In this document: one piece after another, positions 34,240 to 42,968 of the stretch
Position numbering within the stretch: the stretch's first letter is position 1
Layout of the letters: every line of letters begins with the position of its first letter
From: Amycolatopsis orientalis DSM 40040 = KCTC 9412
GTDB lineage: Bacteria > Actinomycetota > Actinomycetes > Mycobacteriales > Pseudonocardiaceae
Assembly: GCF_000478275.1 (NCBI RefSeq)
Contig: NZ_ASJB01000017.1
Coordinates: forward strand, 62,001-126,000
Reading direction: 5' to 3'
DNA: 64,000 nucleotides
Made by a program: the position numbers and the translations under genes
The notes under the pieces: generated by a model
Seen by the model: only the letters and a program-made list of their open reading frames with translations
The model's database searches: none
Told to the model about the DNA's origin: nothing

Positions 34240-35285
34240 GAAGGGGCGACCTCCCCGGAACCGCGGGCTACGAGATGCACGGGCAGAACTACCTTTCTCG
34301 GTGCGGATTGATCTCCCTGGACCCTGGCGAACAGCAGTTCCGCGGCCGCCCGGCCCAGCGCGCTCACGTCGTGCGCGATCACGGAGACCGGCGGATCCAG
34401 CAGATCCGCCAGTTCGAAGTCGTCGAAGCTGATCATCGCGGGACGCCGCCGCTCATGCGCCAGCGCGCGCAGCAGGTGCACGGCGACCCGGTTGTTGCCC
34501 GCGACCACCGCGGTGGCCGGATTCGGCCCGGTGAGCAGCCGCCGCACGGCGTCGCCGACGCTCTCGGCGGTCGGCGTCCGCATCACGACGAGGCTCTCGT
34601 CGTAGGGAATCCCGTTGCGGACGCAGCCTTCCCGGAATCCGCGCAGGCGTTCGCCCGCGGTGAAGATGTCCGGGCTGTCGGCGAGGAACGCGATCCGGCG
34701 GTGGCCGTGTTTCGCGAGATGGGCGACCGCTTCGATGGTGCCGCCGATGTTGTCGACCAGCACCGTGTCGGCCACGATGTCGCCGGCGGGCCGGTCGAGG
34801 AACACCACGGGCGTGCCCGCGCGCATCTCCGGGACCAGATAGCCGTGCTGCATCCCCGCCGGGACGACCAGGATGCCGTCGACGCGACGGGAACAGAACT
34901 CGAGGACCAGCTCGCGTTCGCGATCGGAGTTCTCCTCCGACGAACCGGTCAGCACCTGGCGCCCGAACGAGGTCGCGATCCGTTCGACGGCCCGGTTGAG
35001 TTCCGAGTAGAAGGGGTTCCCGACGTCCTCGACGATCAGGCCGATCGTGCCGGTGGTCGAACCGCGCCGCAGGTTCCGCGCGCCGAGGTTGCGCCGGAAG
35101 CCGAGCTGCTCGATCGCCGCCATGACCCGCTCGGCGGTGTCCGGATGGACGGCGGGCTCGTCGTTCACGACCCGCGAGACGGTCTTGATGCTCACTCCGG
35201 CGAGCCGGGCCACGTCGCTCATCGTGGCCCGTCGGCTGGTGGTGCGGTGGCCGTTGTCCGGGCCGCTGGAAGACAACGTTGTCAT
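34236..35285 (-). CDS. LacI-family transcriptional repressor
   Basis: About 349 residues from ATG 35285: helix-turn-helix TMSDVARLAGVSIKTVSRVVNDEPAV (residues 21-46), then a sugar-binding periplasmic-protein-like domain (IGLIVEDVGNPFYSELNRAVE; SFDDFELADLLDPPVSVIAHD). An alternative ATG at 35222 starts exactly at the HTH; the operator at 35272-35283 overlaps the first codons of the longer form, so the shorter start would place the operator in the 5' UTR. It is first in the operon with manA and the ABC genes and divergent from GH92, so it very likely represses both sides. Confidence 0.9.
   Translation of the reverse strand: MTTLSSSGPDNGHRTTSRRATMSDVARLAGVSIKTVSRVVNDEPAVHPDTAERVMAAIEQLGFRRNLGARNLRRGSTTGTIGLIVEDVGNPFYSELNRAVERIATSFGRQVLTGSSEENSDRERELVLEFCSRRVDGILVVPAGMQHGYLVPEMRAGTPVVFLDRPAGDIVADTVLVDNIGGTIEAVAHLAKHGHRRIAFLADSPDIFTAGERLRGFREGCVRNGIPYDESLVVMRTPTAESVGDAVRRLLTGPNPATAVVAGNNRVAVHLLRALAHERRRPAMISFDDFELADLLDPPVSVIAHDVSALGRAAAELLFARVQGDQSAPRKVVLPVHLVARGSGEVAPS
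35272..35283. promoter_or_regulatory. LacI operator at the lacI start
   Basis: Perfect 12-bp palindrome GACAACGTTGTC, read on the minus strand immediately after the first base of the ATG. The central CG and symmetric arms fit LacI-family sites. It should mediate autoregulation of the five-gene operon. Confidence 0.8.
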
Positions 35286-35390
35286 AGTGGCGGGAATTGA
35301 ACGCCAGCGACGCGGTGATGTCAATGCCCGGTTCGCCGGGAAGACACTTTCCGAGTTCGAACCGTTATTGCCCACCTCGATACTGGCGTG

Positions 35391-35756
35391 ATGAGCGAGT
35401 TCTACCGGCCGGTGTCCCCGGGGCCCGCGCTGGGCGAGCCCTTCGCGCCCGCGAGGCCGTCGGACTGGCCCGGCACGGAGTCCGCGACATGGGAGCCCCT
35501 GCTGCGCGCTTTCGTCACGCCGGGCCGGGTGCGGCTGATCGTCGAGACCGTCGCGGGTGCGGGAACCGTGGGCCGCGTGCGCCTGCTGATCGACGGCGAT
35601 TCGCTGGCCACCGAGCTGGGTGCGGGCGAGGACGTCACCCGCGAGATGGTCGAACTGGACATCGAGGACGAGCCGACCGAGATCGTCCTGGAAGGGCTGC
35701 GGCAGTCGGGATCCGGCACGGTGCGGGTCGCGGCTTTCGTACTTCCGCTGTCCTGA
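35391..35756 (+). CDS. hypothetical protein between lacI and the mannosidase gene
   Basis: 121 residues, soluble and beta-rich (VRLIVETVAGAGTVGRVRLLIDG; TVRVAAFVLPLS), no signal peptide. The N-terminal 40 residues are Pro-rich (YRPVSPGPALGEPFAPARPSDWPG). I do not recognise it. It is preceded by the lacI operator at a distance of about 110 bp and followed by the GH92 operator, so it may belong to the regulon. ATG at 35391 or GTG at 35388 are equally possible. Confidence 0.6.
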   Translation: MSEFYRPVSPGPALGEPFAPARPSDWPGTESATWEPLLRAFVTPGRVRLIVETVAGAGTVGRVRLLIDGDSLATELGAGEDVTREMVELDIEDEPTEIVLEGLRQSGSGTVRVAAFVLPLS

Positions 35757-35821
35757 ATCGGACAGGGTTTGGCGGACCTCTTGACCAGGTGGTCTGTTCT
35801 TGTCGAAGGTGAGCAGGCAGC

Positions 35822-35833
35822 GACAACGTTGTC
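35822..35833. promoter_or_regulatory. LacI operator in front of the mannosidase gene
   Basis: GACAACGTTGTC again, just ahead of the GGAGG ribosome site of GH92 (35835-35839). Binding here would block transcript initiation or elongation into the gene. Confidence 0.8.
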
Positions 35834-35850
35834 AGGAGGCGGCCTTTCCC

Positions 35851-38238
35851 ATGCCTGCACGCACTTCGACCCGCGTCGCCGGGTTGCTCACCGCGCTCGT
35901 CGTCCCGGCCGGGCTTTTCACGCCCGTCGCGGCGGCGGCGCCCGGCGGCGACCCCGTGGACGCGGTCAACACCTTCATCGGCACCAAGGACGACGGGAAC
36001 ACCTTCCCCGGCGCTTCGGCGCCCTTCGGGATGACCTCGGTCAGTCCGATCTCGTCGCATTACGCCGGCTATCGCTACGACGACACCGCGATCCGCGGCT
36101 TCGGGCATTTCTTCCTGTCCGGCGCGGGCTGCTGGGAGCAGGGCGGCCTCGTGTCGACCTTGCCCACCACCGGCGCGGTCGGCCCCGGCGCGGCGTTCGA
36201 CACGGGCAAGCCCGAGACCTTCGACCACAAGAAGTACGCGTCGCCCTACACCCACGAGGGCGAGGTCGGGAAACCCGGCTACTACAAGGTGCGGCTCACC
36301 GGCTACGGCGGCGTCGACGCGGAGACCACCGCGACCACGAGGACCGGCGTCGAGCGGTACACCTTCGCGAAATCCGGGGACGCCAACGTCTTCGTCAACG
36401 TCGGCCAGGCCAACGACAAGGAGCCGGTGACGGCGAGCCAGATCCGCGTCGTCGGGGACCGGACGGTCGAGGGAATGGTGGAGTCCCAGGCGTTCTGCGG
36501 CGGGAAGCCGTACAAGACCTGGTTCACCACGACGTTCGACAAGCCGTTCAAGTCGTTCGGGACCTGGTCGCCGACGGGCGGTACGCCGGGTTCGAAGGAG
36601 TCCGCCGGCGGCGAGGGCCTGCGCGGCGCTTGGCTGACCTTCGGCGGTGGCCAGGTCACCGCGACGACGGCGATCTCCCATGTGGACGCTTCCGGCGCCC
36701 GGCTCAACCTCGCGTCCGAGAAGAACCGGTCGTTCGACGCGGTCCGCGACGGCGCCCAGCGCGCCTGGCGCAAGGAACTGTCCTCAGTGGACATCCACGG
36801 CGCGGCCAAGGACGACCGCACGGTCTTCTACACCTCGCTCTATCACGCGCTGCTGCAGCCGTTGACCGGCAACGACGCCGACGGCCGCTACCGCGGTTTC
36901 GATGACAAGATCCATCGGGCGCTGGGTTGGACCTACTACGAGTTCTTCTCGCTGTGGGACACCTATCGCACACAGAACCAATTGCTCGCGCTGCTGCGGC
37001 CGTCGCGCGCGAAGGACGTCGCCAAATCCGTGCTCGCCATCCACGACCAGGGCGGCTGGCTGCCGCGCTGGGCGTACGCGAACCAGGAGACGAACACGAT
37101 GACCGGCGACCCGGTCACACCGTTCCTGGTCGACCTGTGGCGGTTCGGCGCGCTGTCCGGGCAGGAACTGAAGGCGTACCAGGCGCTTCTGCAGAACTCG
37201 CGGGAGATCCCGCCCGCGTCGTCGCCGTTCCAGGGCCGTTCGGGTAACGCGAGCTACCAGAAGGACGGGTTCGTCCAGTACGACCCGGACTTCCCGAAGA
37301 AGGGTCAGGACACCGACCCGAACCACGGCGCTTCCGCCACCTTGGAGTACGCGCTCGCCGACTGCTCGCTGTCCATCATGGCCGCCGGCCTCGGCAAGAC
37401 GGCGGACGCGAAAGCCCTGTCCGACAAGGCCCGCACCTATCGCACCCTGTGGGATTCCTCGGTGACCGACCGCGGTTTCACCGGGTTCTATCGGCCCAAG
37501 GTCTCCGGGGGAGACTGGTTCAGCCCGGTGGGCAAGCCGTTCGACCCGCAGAGCCAGGACGGATTCCACGAGGGCACGTCGTGGCAGTACCAGTGGCTGA
37601 CCCAGCAGGACGTCCCCGGTCTCGTCGAACGCATGGGCGGCAAGGAGAACGTCGGCAAGCGGCTCGACGACTTCTTCGCCTACGGGGATCTGGTCAAGGA
37701 TCCGGCGAAGACCGTGCGCGAGGAATGGGTCGTCGGCCCGTACAACTACTACAACCAGTTCCGCTACAACCCGAACAACGAGCCGGATCTGCACTCGCCC
37801 TGGATGTACACGCTGACCGGGCAGCCGTGGAAGACCTCGGCCGTGGTGCGCGCCGCGCACACGTTGTTCACCAACGCGCCGAACGGAGTCACCGGTAACG
37901 ACGACCTCGGCACCATGTCCGCGTGGTACGTCTTCAGCGCGCTCGGCCTGTATCCGGCGGTGCCGGGGACCGGGCAGTTCGTGCTGAACGCGCCGAGGTT
38001 CGAGAAGTCGGTGGTGCATCTGGAGAACGGCCGCGACATCACGATCAAGGCCGACGGTGCCGACCCGGCGAAGCTCCAATACGTCCAAGGGCTGGGAGCC
38101 GGATCGCAGCGGGCGTATGTCGGTTTGGAACAGTTGACGCGAGGGACCACTTTGGACTTCAAGCTCACCGGAGACGCGGCGAAGGCCACCTGGGCGACCG
38201 GCCCCGAAGGTGCGCCGAAGTCGCCCTGCGCGGGGTGA
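35851..38238 (+). CDS. secreted GH92 alpha-mannosidase
   Basis: Calcium-dependent exo-acting glycosidase that releases mannose from alpha-mannosides such as N-glycans or mannan, outside the cell. About 795 residues: signal peptide 1-32 (ALVVPAGLFTPVAAAA), an N-terminal beta-sandwich (VNTFIGTKDDGNTFPGASAPFGM), and an (alpha/alpha)6 catalytic domain with WDTYRTQNQLLALL, EGTSWQYQW and GNDDLGTMSAWYVFSALGLYP, the last two holding the acid and base residues. The C-terminal beta-sandwich carries DITIKADG. ATG 35851 is eleven bases after GGAGG; an in-frame start at 35800 would precede the signal peptide by 17 residues and overlap the operator. Confidence 0.95.
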   Translation: MPARTSTRVAGLLTALVVPAGLFTPVAAAAPGGDPVDAVNTFIGTKDDGNTFPGASAPFGMTSVSPISSHYAGYRYDDTAIRGFGHFFLSGAGCWEQGGLVSTLPTTGAVGPGAAFDTGKPETFDHKKYASPYTHEGEVGKPGYYKVRLTGYGGVDAETTATTRTGVERYTFAKSGDANVFVNVGQANDKEPVTASQIRVVGDRTVEGMVESQAFCGGKPYKTWFTTTFDKPFKSFGTWSPTGGTPGSKESAGGEGLRGAWLTFGGGQVTATTAISHVDASGARLNLASEKNRSFDAVRDGAQRAWRKELSSVDIHGAAKDDRTVFYTSLYHALLQPLTGNDADGRYRGFDDKIHRALGWTYYEFFSLWDTYRTQNQLLALLRPSRAKDVAKSVLAIHDQGGWLPRWAYANQETNTMTGDPVTPFLVDLWRFGALSGQELKAYQALLQNSREIPPASSPFQGRSGNASYQKDGFVQYDPDFPKKGQDTDPNHGASATLEYALADCSLSIMAAGLGKTADAKALSDKARTYRTLWDSSVTDRGFTGFYRPKVSGGDWFSPVGKPFDPQSQDGFHEGTSWQYQWLTQQDVPGLVERMGGKENVGKRLDDFFAYGDLVKDPAKTVREEWVVGPYNYYNQFRYNPNNEPDLHSPWMYTLTGQPWKTSAVVRAAHTLFTNAPNGVTGNDDLGTMSAWYVFSALGLYPAVPGTGQFVLNAPRFEKSVVHLENGRDITIKADGADPAKLQYVQGLGAGSQRAYVGLEQLTRGTTLDFKLTGDAAKATWATGPEGAPKSPCAG

Positions 38239-38441
38239 TCCGACTGGTTCAGACCGGTTCGCACCGGGGGTCGTGAGAAGCATCACGGCCCCCGGTGTTC
38301 CGGTGAGGGGCGTCACGCCTCACACTGGTATTACCACGTCCGACAGCGCTGTTGACGTTCTTGGCGAGTCCGCCTTGGACAGTGCTCGTCGGACGTAGTC
38401 ATGTGCACACACATAGTGGTGAGACCCCACAGGAGGAGAAA

Positions 38442-38807
38442 GTGTCCAGCAAGGCCGCTCTAGTATTCCGCGTGGCCGCGGTAGCCGAAGCCCTCTCCTG
38501 GGCCGGGCTGCTGGTCGGGATGTTCCTCAAGTACGCCGTCAAGCTCGGCGAGGGCGGCGTTCCCGTCCTCGGCATGGTGCACGGTGTCGTGTTCGTCCTC
38601 TACGTGCTGGTCTCCCTGTCCGTGGCGAAGCCGCTCGGCTGGCGCCCGAAGACCCTGATCCTGGCGCTGCTCTCCAGCATCCCGCCGCTGTTCACCTGGC
38701 TGTTCGAGTCCTGGGCGCTGCGCAACGGCAAGCTCGACGGCCCGCAGCGGCTGTCGCACGGCGGTGTCGGCCTGTTCGCCAAGACCCCGGAAACCGTCGC
38801 GGCCTGA
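38442..38807 (+). CDS. DUF3817 integral membrane protein
   Basis: About 121 residues with three to four membrane segments. RVAAVAEALSWAGLLVGMFLKY and VHGVVFVLYVLVSLSVAKPLGW match the DUF3817 family (N-terminal FRxxAxxEgxS... motif). Role unknown. GTG 38442 follows AGGAGGAGAAA. Convergent with the marR gene across a long hairpin. Confidence 0.85.
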   Translation: MSSKAALVFRVAAVAEALSWAGLLVGMFLKYAVKLGEGGVPVLGMVHGVVFVLYVLVSLSVAKPLGWRPKTLILALLSSIPPLFTWLFESWALRNGKLDGPQRLSHGGVGLFAKTPETVAA

Positions 38808-38818
38808 TCTTCCTTTAA

Positions 38819-38875
38819 AGCGCGTGAAGGCCCCCTTCCCTCGGTTGAGCCGAGGGAAGGGGGCCTTCACGCGCT
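38819..38875. repeat. 26-bp-arm perfect palindrome, GTGAAGGCC family
   Basis: Exact 26-base arms (38819-38844 and 38850-38875) around TTGAG. The arm contains GTGAAGGCCCCCTTCCCT, close to the element at 4340. It ends inside the stop codon of the convergent marR gene. Confidence 0.9.
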
Positions 38876-39374
38876 ATTCGGTGAAGTCGCCGGTGGCCTT
38901 GCGGACCTTGGTGAGCAACTCGGTCAGCTGCTCGGTCTGCTTGCCGGTGAGCCCGGTCAGCCCGAAGTCGATTTCGGTGACCGCCTTGGTGGCCTCTTCG
39001 CGGCGTACGCGGCCTTCGTCGGTGATCTCGACCAAGGTGGTCCGGCGGTCGGTCGGATGCGGGACGCGCTTGACCAGCCCGTCCTTTTCGAGCCTGTCGA
39101 CGATGTTGGTGACGCTCGTCGGGTGCAGCTGCAGCCGCTCGCCCATCACGCGCATCGGCAGATGGGACGCGCGCGCGAAGGTCAGCAGGACCAATGCCTC
39201 GTACCGGGCGAAGGTCAGCCCGTGTGGTTTGAGCGCGCCGTCCACCGCGGACTGGATGATCTGTTGCACGCGCATGATCCCGGTCACCGCGGCCATGGTC
39301 GAGGACGGCCCGATGCGGGCCTCCCACAGCTGCGCCGCGCGGGCGATCGGGTCGAACGGCAACGGACGGCTCAT
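38874..39374 (-). CDS. MarR-family transcriptional regulator
   Basis: About 166 residues. The winged helix is clear: ALVLLTFARASHLPMRVMGERLQLHPTSVTNIVDRLEKDGLVKRVPHPTDRRTTLVEITDEG (about 58-120). It starts at ATG 39374, where MSRPLPFDPIARAAQLWE begins. The divergent neighbour is a thiamine-binding-type protein gene. Confidence 0.92.
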   Translation of the reverse strand: MSRPLPFDPIARAAQLWEARIGPSSTMAAVTGIMRVQQIIQSAVDGALKPHGLTFARYEALVLLTFARASHLPMRVMGERLQLHPTSVTNIVDRLEKDGLVKRVPHPTDRRTTLVEITDEGRVRREEATKAVTEIDFGLTGLTGKQTEQLTELLTKVRKATGDFTE

Positions 39375-39392
39375 GGCGTTCGAAGTTACCAG

Positions 39393-39402
39393 CGGGTACC
39401 CG
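39393..39402. promoter_or_regulatory. 10-bp palindrome near the marR start
   Basis: CGGGTACCCG, 19 bases upstream of the marR ATG in the 87-bp divergent region. It is a candidate MarR operator on position only. Confidence 0.3.
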
Positions 39403-39461
39403 TGCCACGCCGCACGACCGGGTGTTATGCGTGGGAAAAGCGTCTGAACGAGGAGCAGAAC

Positions 39462-39761
39462 ATGATCGTCGCCTTCAGTGTCAGCCCGTCCGCGTCCGAG
39501 GAGGACGGTGGGGTCAGCGAAGCGGTCGCCCGTGCGGTGAAGGTGGTCCGCGAGTCCGGCCTGCCGAATTCGACCAACGCCATGTTCACCAACATCGAAG
39601 GCTCCTGGGACGAGGTCATGGACGTCGTCAAACGGGCCGTCGAAGCCGCGGGTGAAGGCTCGTCGCGGGTCGGGCTGGTGCTCAAGGCCGACATCCGGCC
39701 GGGTTACGAAGGCCAGCTGACCGCGAAGGTGGAGCGCGTCGAGAAGCACCTGAGCGAATAG
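39462..39761 (+). CDS. MTH1187-like thiamine-binding domain protein (UPF0045)
   Basis: About 99 residues, [47 protein letters not shown]..., a ferredoxin-like fold of the MTH1187/YkoF type. Members bind thiamine or its precursors, but the physiological role is unclear. AGGAG stands eight bases ahead of the ATG. Converges with the next gene after a single base. Confidence 0.85.
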   Translation: MIVAFSVSPSASEEDGGVSEAVARAVKVVRESGLPNSTNAMFTNIEGSWDEVMDVVKRAVEAAGEGSSRVGLVLKADIRPGYEGQLTAKVERVEKHLSE

Positions 39762-39762
39762 G

Positions 39763-40179
39763 TCAGGGGAGTGGTGGGGTGAAGGAGACCAGCCACAGCT
39801 TGTCCTTGACCGCGATGGCGACCGGATAGCCGAAGGAACGGCCATCGCCCAGTTTCCCGCTGACGGTCGCCGAAGTCGGCGCGAGATCGTCCGGGGCGAA
39901 CTTCACCGTGACGTCGTGGGCGCCGCGGTCGGTCAACGCGTCGATATAGGACTTCGCGAAGTCGCCCGCCGCCGCGGGCGGGTAGTCGATGAGCCCGGAG
40001 AGGGCCTCCACGTCGTGCCGGTTGAGCGCGGTGGTGAGGTCCTCCCGGAGCTGCCCCGGACTGTCGACGCCGGGGTCGGGCTGATGAGCGATCAGTACCG
40101 TGATCACCGCCACCCACGTGACGGCGATGGCGATCGCGACGGCCACGGTGGCCGTCCTGCGGGTCGGAATGTCGATCAC
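39763..40179 (-). CDS. membrane-anchored hypothetical protein
   Basis: About 138 residues: a membrane segment near residues 10-28 ([23 protein letters not shown]) and an extracytoplasmic domain with an NTF2/DUF4878-like helix-strand pattern ([39 protein letters not shown]) ending in beta strands. GTG 40179 follows AGGAGGGG. Function unknown. Confidence 0.65.
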   Translation of the reverse strand: MIDIPTRRTATVAVAIAIAVTWVAVITVLIAHQPDPGVDSPGQLREDLTTALNRHDVEALSGLIDYPPAAAGDFAKSYIDALTDRGAHDVTVKFAPDDLAPTSATVSGKLGDGRSFGYPVAIAVKDKLWLVSFTPPLP

Positions 40180-40278
40180 CCCCTCCTGGCGAGCCTGCCG
40201 GAACGGGCCCGTCCTGCCAAGCGGGCAGCCGGGGGCACCTGCGGTGAAACGCTCGGAGATGCGTGCCAGGATGGAACC

Positions 40279-41253
40279 GTGACACACCCACGCGGATCAG
40301 CAGCGAAGACGGCGGCGATGTCCGCCGCGCTTTCCGGCGCGGTCGACCTTTCCGCGCTCAAGGCACGAGCAGAAGCGAGTCAGAAACAGCCCCCGGCGCC
40401 ACCGCGGCCCTCGGCGGAGGGCGGCGCACCGGGCGGTCCGGCCGCGGGCGGCGCCGTGATCGACGTCACCGAGGAGACCTTCCAGGCCGAGGTCGTCGAG
40501 CGGTCCCTGCGGCAGCTGGTGGTCGTCGACCTGTGGGCCGAATGGTGCGGCCCGTGCAAGCAGCTCAGCCCGGTGCTGGAGCGCCTCGCCGCCGAATCCG
40601 GCGGTGCCTGGGTGCTCGCGAAGGTGGACGTCGACGCCAACCCGCGCATCGCGCAGCTCTTCGGCGCGCAGTCGATCCCGACGGTCATCGCCATCGGCGG
40701 CGGCCAGCCGGTCGACGCGTTCTCCGGCGCGCTGCCCGAACCCGAGATCCGCAAGTGGCTCGGTTCGCTCCTCGACGCGCTGCGGGACAAGCTCCCCGGC
40801 ATCGCGGCCGCCGAGCAGAACGGCGGCGGCGTCGAACAGCCGGAAGACCCGCGGTTCACGGAGGCCGAAGAGGCCTTCGAACGCGGTGACTTCGCCGCGG
40901 CGCAGGCGGCCTACGAGCGCATTCTCGACGTCGAGCCGGCGAACGAGGAGGCCAAGACCGCGCTCGCCCAGGTCAAGTTCACCGCGCGCGCCGAAGCCGC
41001 GGGCCCGGACGCGATCGCGAAGGCCGACGCCGACCCGGCCGACCTCGACGCGCAGCTCGCCGCGGCCGACCTCGAGGTCGCCGGGCAGCAGCCCGAGGCG
41101 GGTTTCGCGCGGCTGATCGCGGCGGTGCGGCGGACGGCGGGCGACGACCGCAACAAGGTGCGGGAGCACCTGGTGGCGCTGTTCGAACTGTTCGACTCGG
41201 CGGACGAGCGGGTCATGAAGGCGCGACGGGATCTGGCGAGCGCCCTTTACTGA
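40279..41253 (+). CDS. thioredoxin-domain protein with C-terminal TPR (CnoX/YbbN-like)
   Basis: About 324 residues. A Pro-rich N-terminal extension (1-58), a thioredoxin domain with active site WCGPCK (Cys90, Cys93), a linker, and two TPR-like repeats ([58 protein letters not shown]). This layout matches YbbN/CnoX chaperone-like holdases and mycobacterial Rv1324. GTG at 40279 is the usual start; an ATG at 40318 is possible. Confidence 0.88.
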   Translation: MTHPRGSAAKTAAMSAALSGAVDLSALKARAEASQKQPPAPPRPSAEGGAPGGPAAGGAVIDVTEETFQAEVVERSLRQLVVVDLWAEWCGPCKQLSPVLERLAAESGGAWVLAKVDVDANPRIAQLFGAQSIPTVIAIGGGQPVDAFSGALPEPEIRKWLGSLLDALRDKLPGIAAAEQNGGGVEQPEDPRFTEAEEAFERGDFAAAQAAYERILDVEPANEEAKTALAQVKFTARAEAAGPDAIAKADADPADLDAQLAAADLEVAGQQPEAGFARLIAAVRRTAGDDRNKVREHLVALFELFDSADERVMKARRDLASALY

Positions 41254-41275
41254 GGTATCGCAACCCCTGGATGAG

Positions 41276-41322
41276 ATGAAAGGTCCTTTCCTTGCGAAAT
41301 TTGCAAGGAAAGGACCTTTCAT
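41276..41322. repeat. second ATGAAAGGTCC-family palindrome
   Basis: Arms of 20 exact bases (41276-41295 and 41303-41322) around GAAATTT. Sequence is the same as the core of 30224-30282 with one central difference. It separates the convergent thioredoxin and metalloprotease genes. Confidence 0.9.
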
Positions 41323-41357
41323 AGCACTTCAGGAAGCGACGACCGGACCGCTCACGA

Positions 41358-42824
41358 TCAGCCGTACTGGGTCGAGCACACCGACGAGCTTTCCAGGTAG
41401 CCCTTCCGCAGTGCCTCGATCCGCTCGAAACCGTTCTCCACCCGCTTGCCGTTGACGTCGGCCGAGACCAGGCTTTCCGGGCTCAGCAGGTCGGAGATGG
41501 CCTCGTCGAGGTCACCGGCCGAAAGCCGCAGGGTCGCGCCCGGCACCGAGCTGGCCTTCGCCCACGCCCCGACCAGGCACGCGGTGCGCAGACCGGCGTT
41601 CGCGTTGTCGATCGACGCGCCGACACCCTTCTGGATGCCCATCGCGTAGCGGGACGCGATTTCCGAGAACGCGGCGAAGTCGCCCTTGCCCTCGCTGTGC
41701 CCGCTCTCCCATTCCGCCTGCTGATCGACCGGCTGGGCGAGTTCGCGCAGCTTGGCCATGTCGATGCTGACGGTGTTGTTCGACGCGCAGTACGACGCGG
41801 GCGGGGTGCTGACGCCGCCGGGGCAGCTGCCGTTGCCGTCCTCGGTGATCTCCGGGCCGGGGACACCGGCGCCCTTGAAGGCGTCGTCGAGGCTCTTCTT
41901 CAGGATCCCGATGATCTGGGCGTCGAGCTTCGAGTCGCCCTTGCCCTTGTCACCCTTGTCGAACGGGCGCTCGGTGATCCGCGCCTTGATGTTCTCCTCG
42001 TTCATCGCCGCGCATTCCTTCGGGCCCTTCTCGAACCCGACCTGGAACGCGTACGTGCGGTCGAACGCCGTGCCGTGCGCGCCCTGTTTGGTCGCGCTGG
42101 TGCCCGCCTGGTCGCGGATCAGGAACAGCGACGCCATGACCTGGTTCAGGCCCTCGGAGGTGGAGACGCGGTAGAACTTGCTCTTGTCCTCGGCGACCCA
42201 GCGGAAGTAGCCGCCGGCGAAGCAGTCGGCCTGCTGTTCCTTGACGATCGACGGGGTGTTCTTCTTGATGTTGGCCTTCTCGCCGAGCCGGTACTGCACG
42301 GCGTGGCCGAGTTCGTGCGCGAGCACGACGGCGCTCGCCATCTTCCCGAACCGTTCGCGCAGCATCGGCAGCAGCACGCCGCGGTCCCACGCCACCGAGT
42401 CGTCCGGCGGGCAGTAGAAGGCGTTGACCAGGCCCTTGACGCTGCCGCATTCGGTCTCTTCGGTGTCGGACCGCGCGCTGTAGGACAGCAGCGACTTCAG
42501 CGGCTCGTACTGCTGGCCGAAGTCACGCGGCATGACCTCGCTCCAGTAGGTCTGCGCGTCGGCGATCGCGGCGATGGCGAGCGTGTCGTCTTCGGAGCCG
42601 TCCTCGTTGCGGACCTGCAGGTCCGGCTTCGGGGCGTCCGGCTTCAGCCCGCTTTCGAAATGCGTGACCGGCAGTCCGGCGATGTCCCCGGCTCCCGGCT
42701 GGCTGCCGTCCTTGCCGGTTCCCGTGCCGCCCTTGTCGCTGCAGGCACTCAGCCCGAGGGCCAGCACCGCCACGACCGCGATCAGAGCCGGGCGCCGAAA
42801 GCCCAGCACTCCCCCTTGGATCAT
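41358..42824 (-). CDS. lipoprotein zinc metallopeptidase
   Basis: About 488 residues. The signal peptide has lipobox LGLSAC. The zinc motif is VLAHELGHAVQ near residue 165 with a downstream EQQADCFAGGYF that supplies the third ligand, as in the YpfJ/neutral zinc metallopeptidase group. The catalytic part is followed by a helical C-terminal region ending SSSVCSTQYG. It should act on the outer face of the membrane. The gene is divergent from glgP. ATG at 42824 lacks a good ribosome site. Confidence 0.85.
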   Translation of the reverse strand: MIQGGVLGFRRPALIAVVAVLALGLSACSDKGGTGTGKDGSQPGAGDIAGLPVTHFESGLKPDAPKPDLQVRNEDGSEDDTLAIAAIADAQTYWSEVMPRDFGQQYEPLKSLLSYSARSDTEETECGSVKGLVNAFYCPPDDSVAWDRGVLLPMLRERFGKMASAVVLAHELGHAVQYRLGEKANIKKNTPSIVKEQQADCFAGGYFRWVAEDKSKFYRVSTSEGLNQVMASLFLIRDQAGTSATKQGAHGTAFDRTYAFQVGFEKGPKECAAMNEENIKARITERPFDKGDKGKGDSKLDAQIIGILKKSLDDAFKGAGVPGPEITEDGNGSCPGGVSTPPASYCASNNTVSIDMAKLRELAQPVDQQAEWESGHSEGKGDFAAFSEIASRYAMGIQKGVGASIDNANAGLRTACLVGAWAKASSVPGATLRLSAGDLDEAISDLLSPESLVSADVNGKRVENGFERIEALRKGYLESSSVCSTQYG

Positions 42825-42968
42825 GTTCACTCGCTTGTCGTCAGGGCCCCGACCGGGCCGCGTACTCCGGCAAGCAGGGACCATACCCAGCGCTTATGGC
42901 GAGCGTGCAGGTAATCCCCGAAGTGGGTCTTGAGCGAGGTGGGGACTGTGGCGATATGGTCGCTCCTC

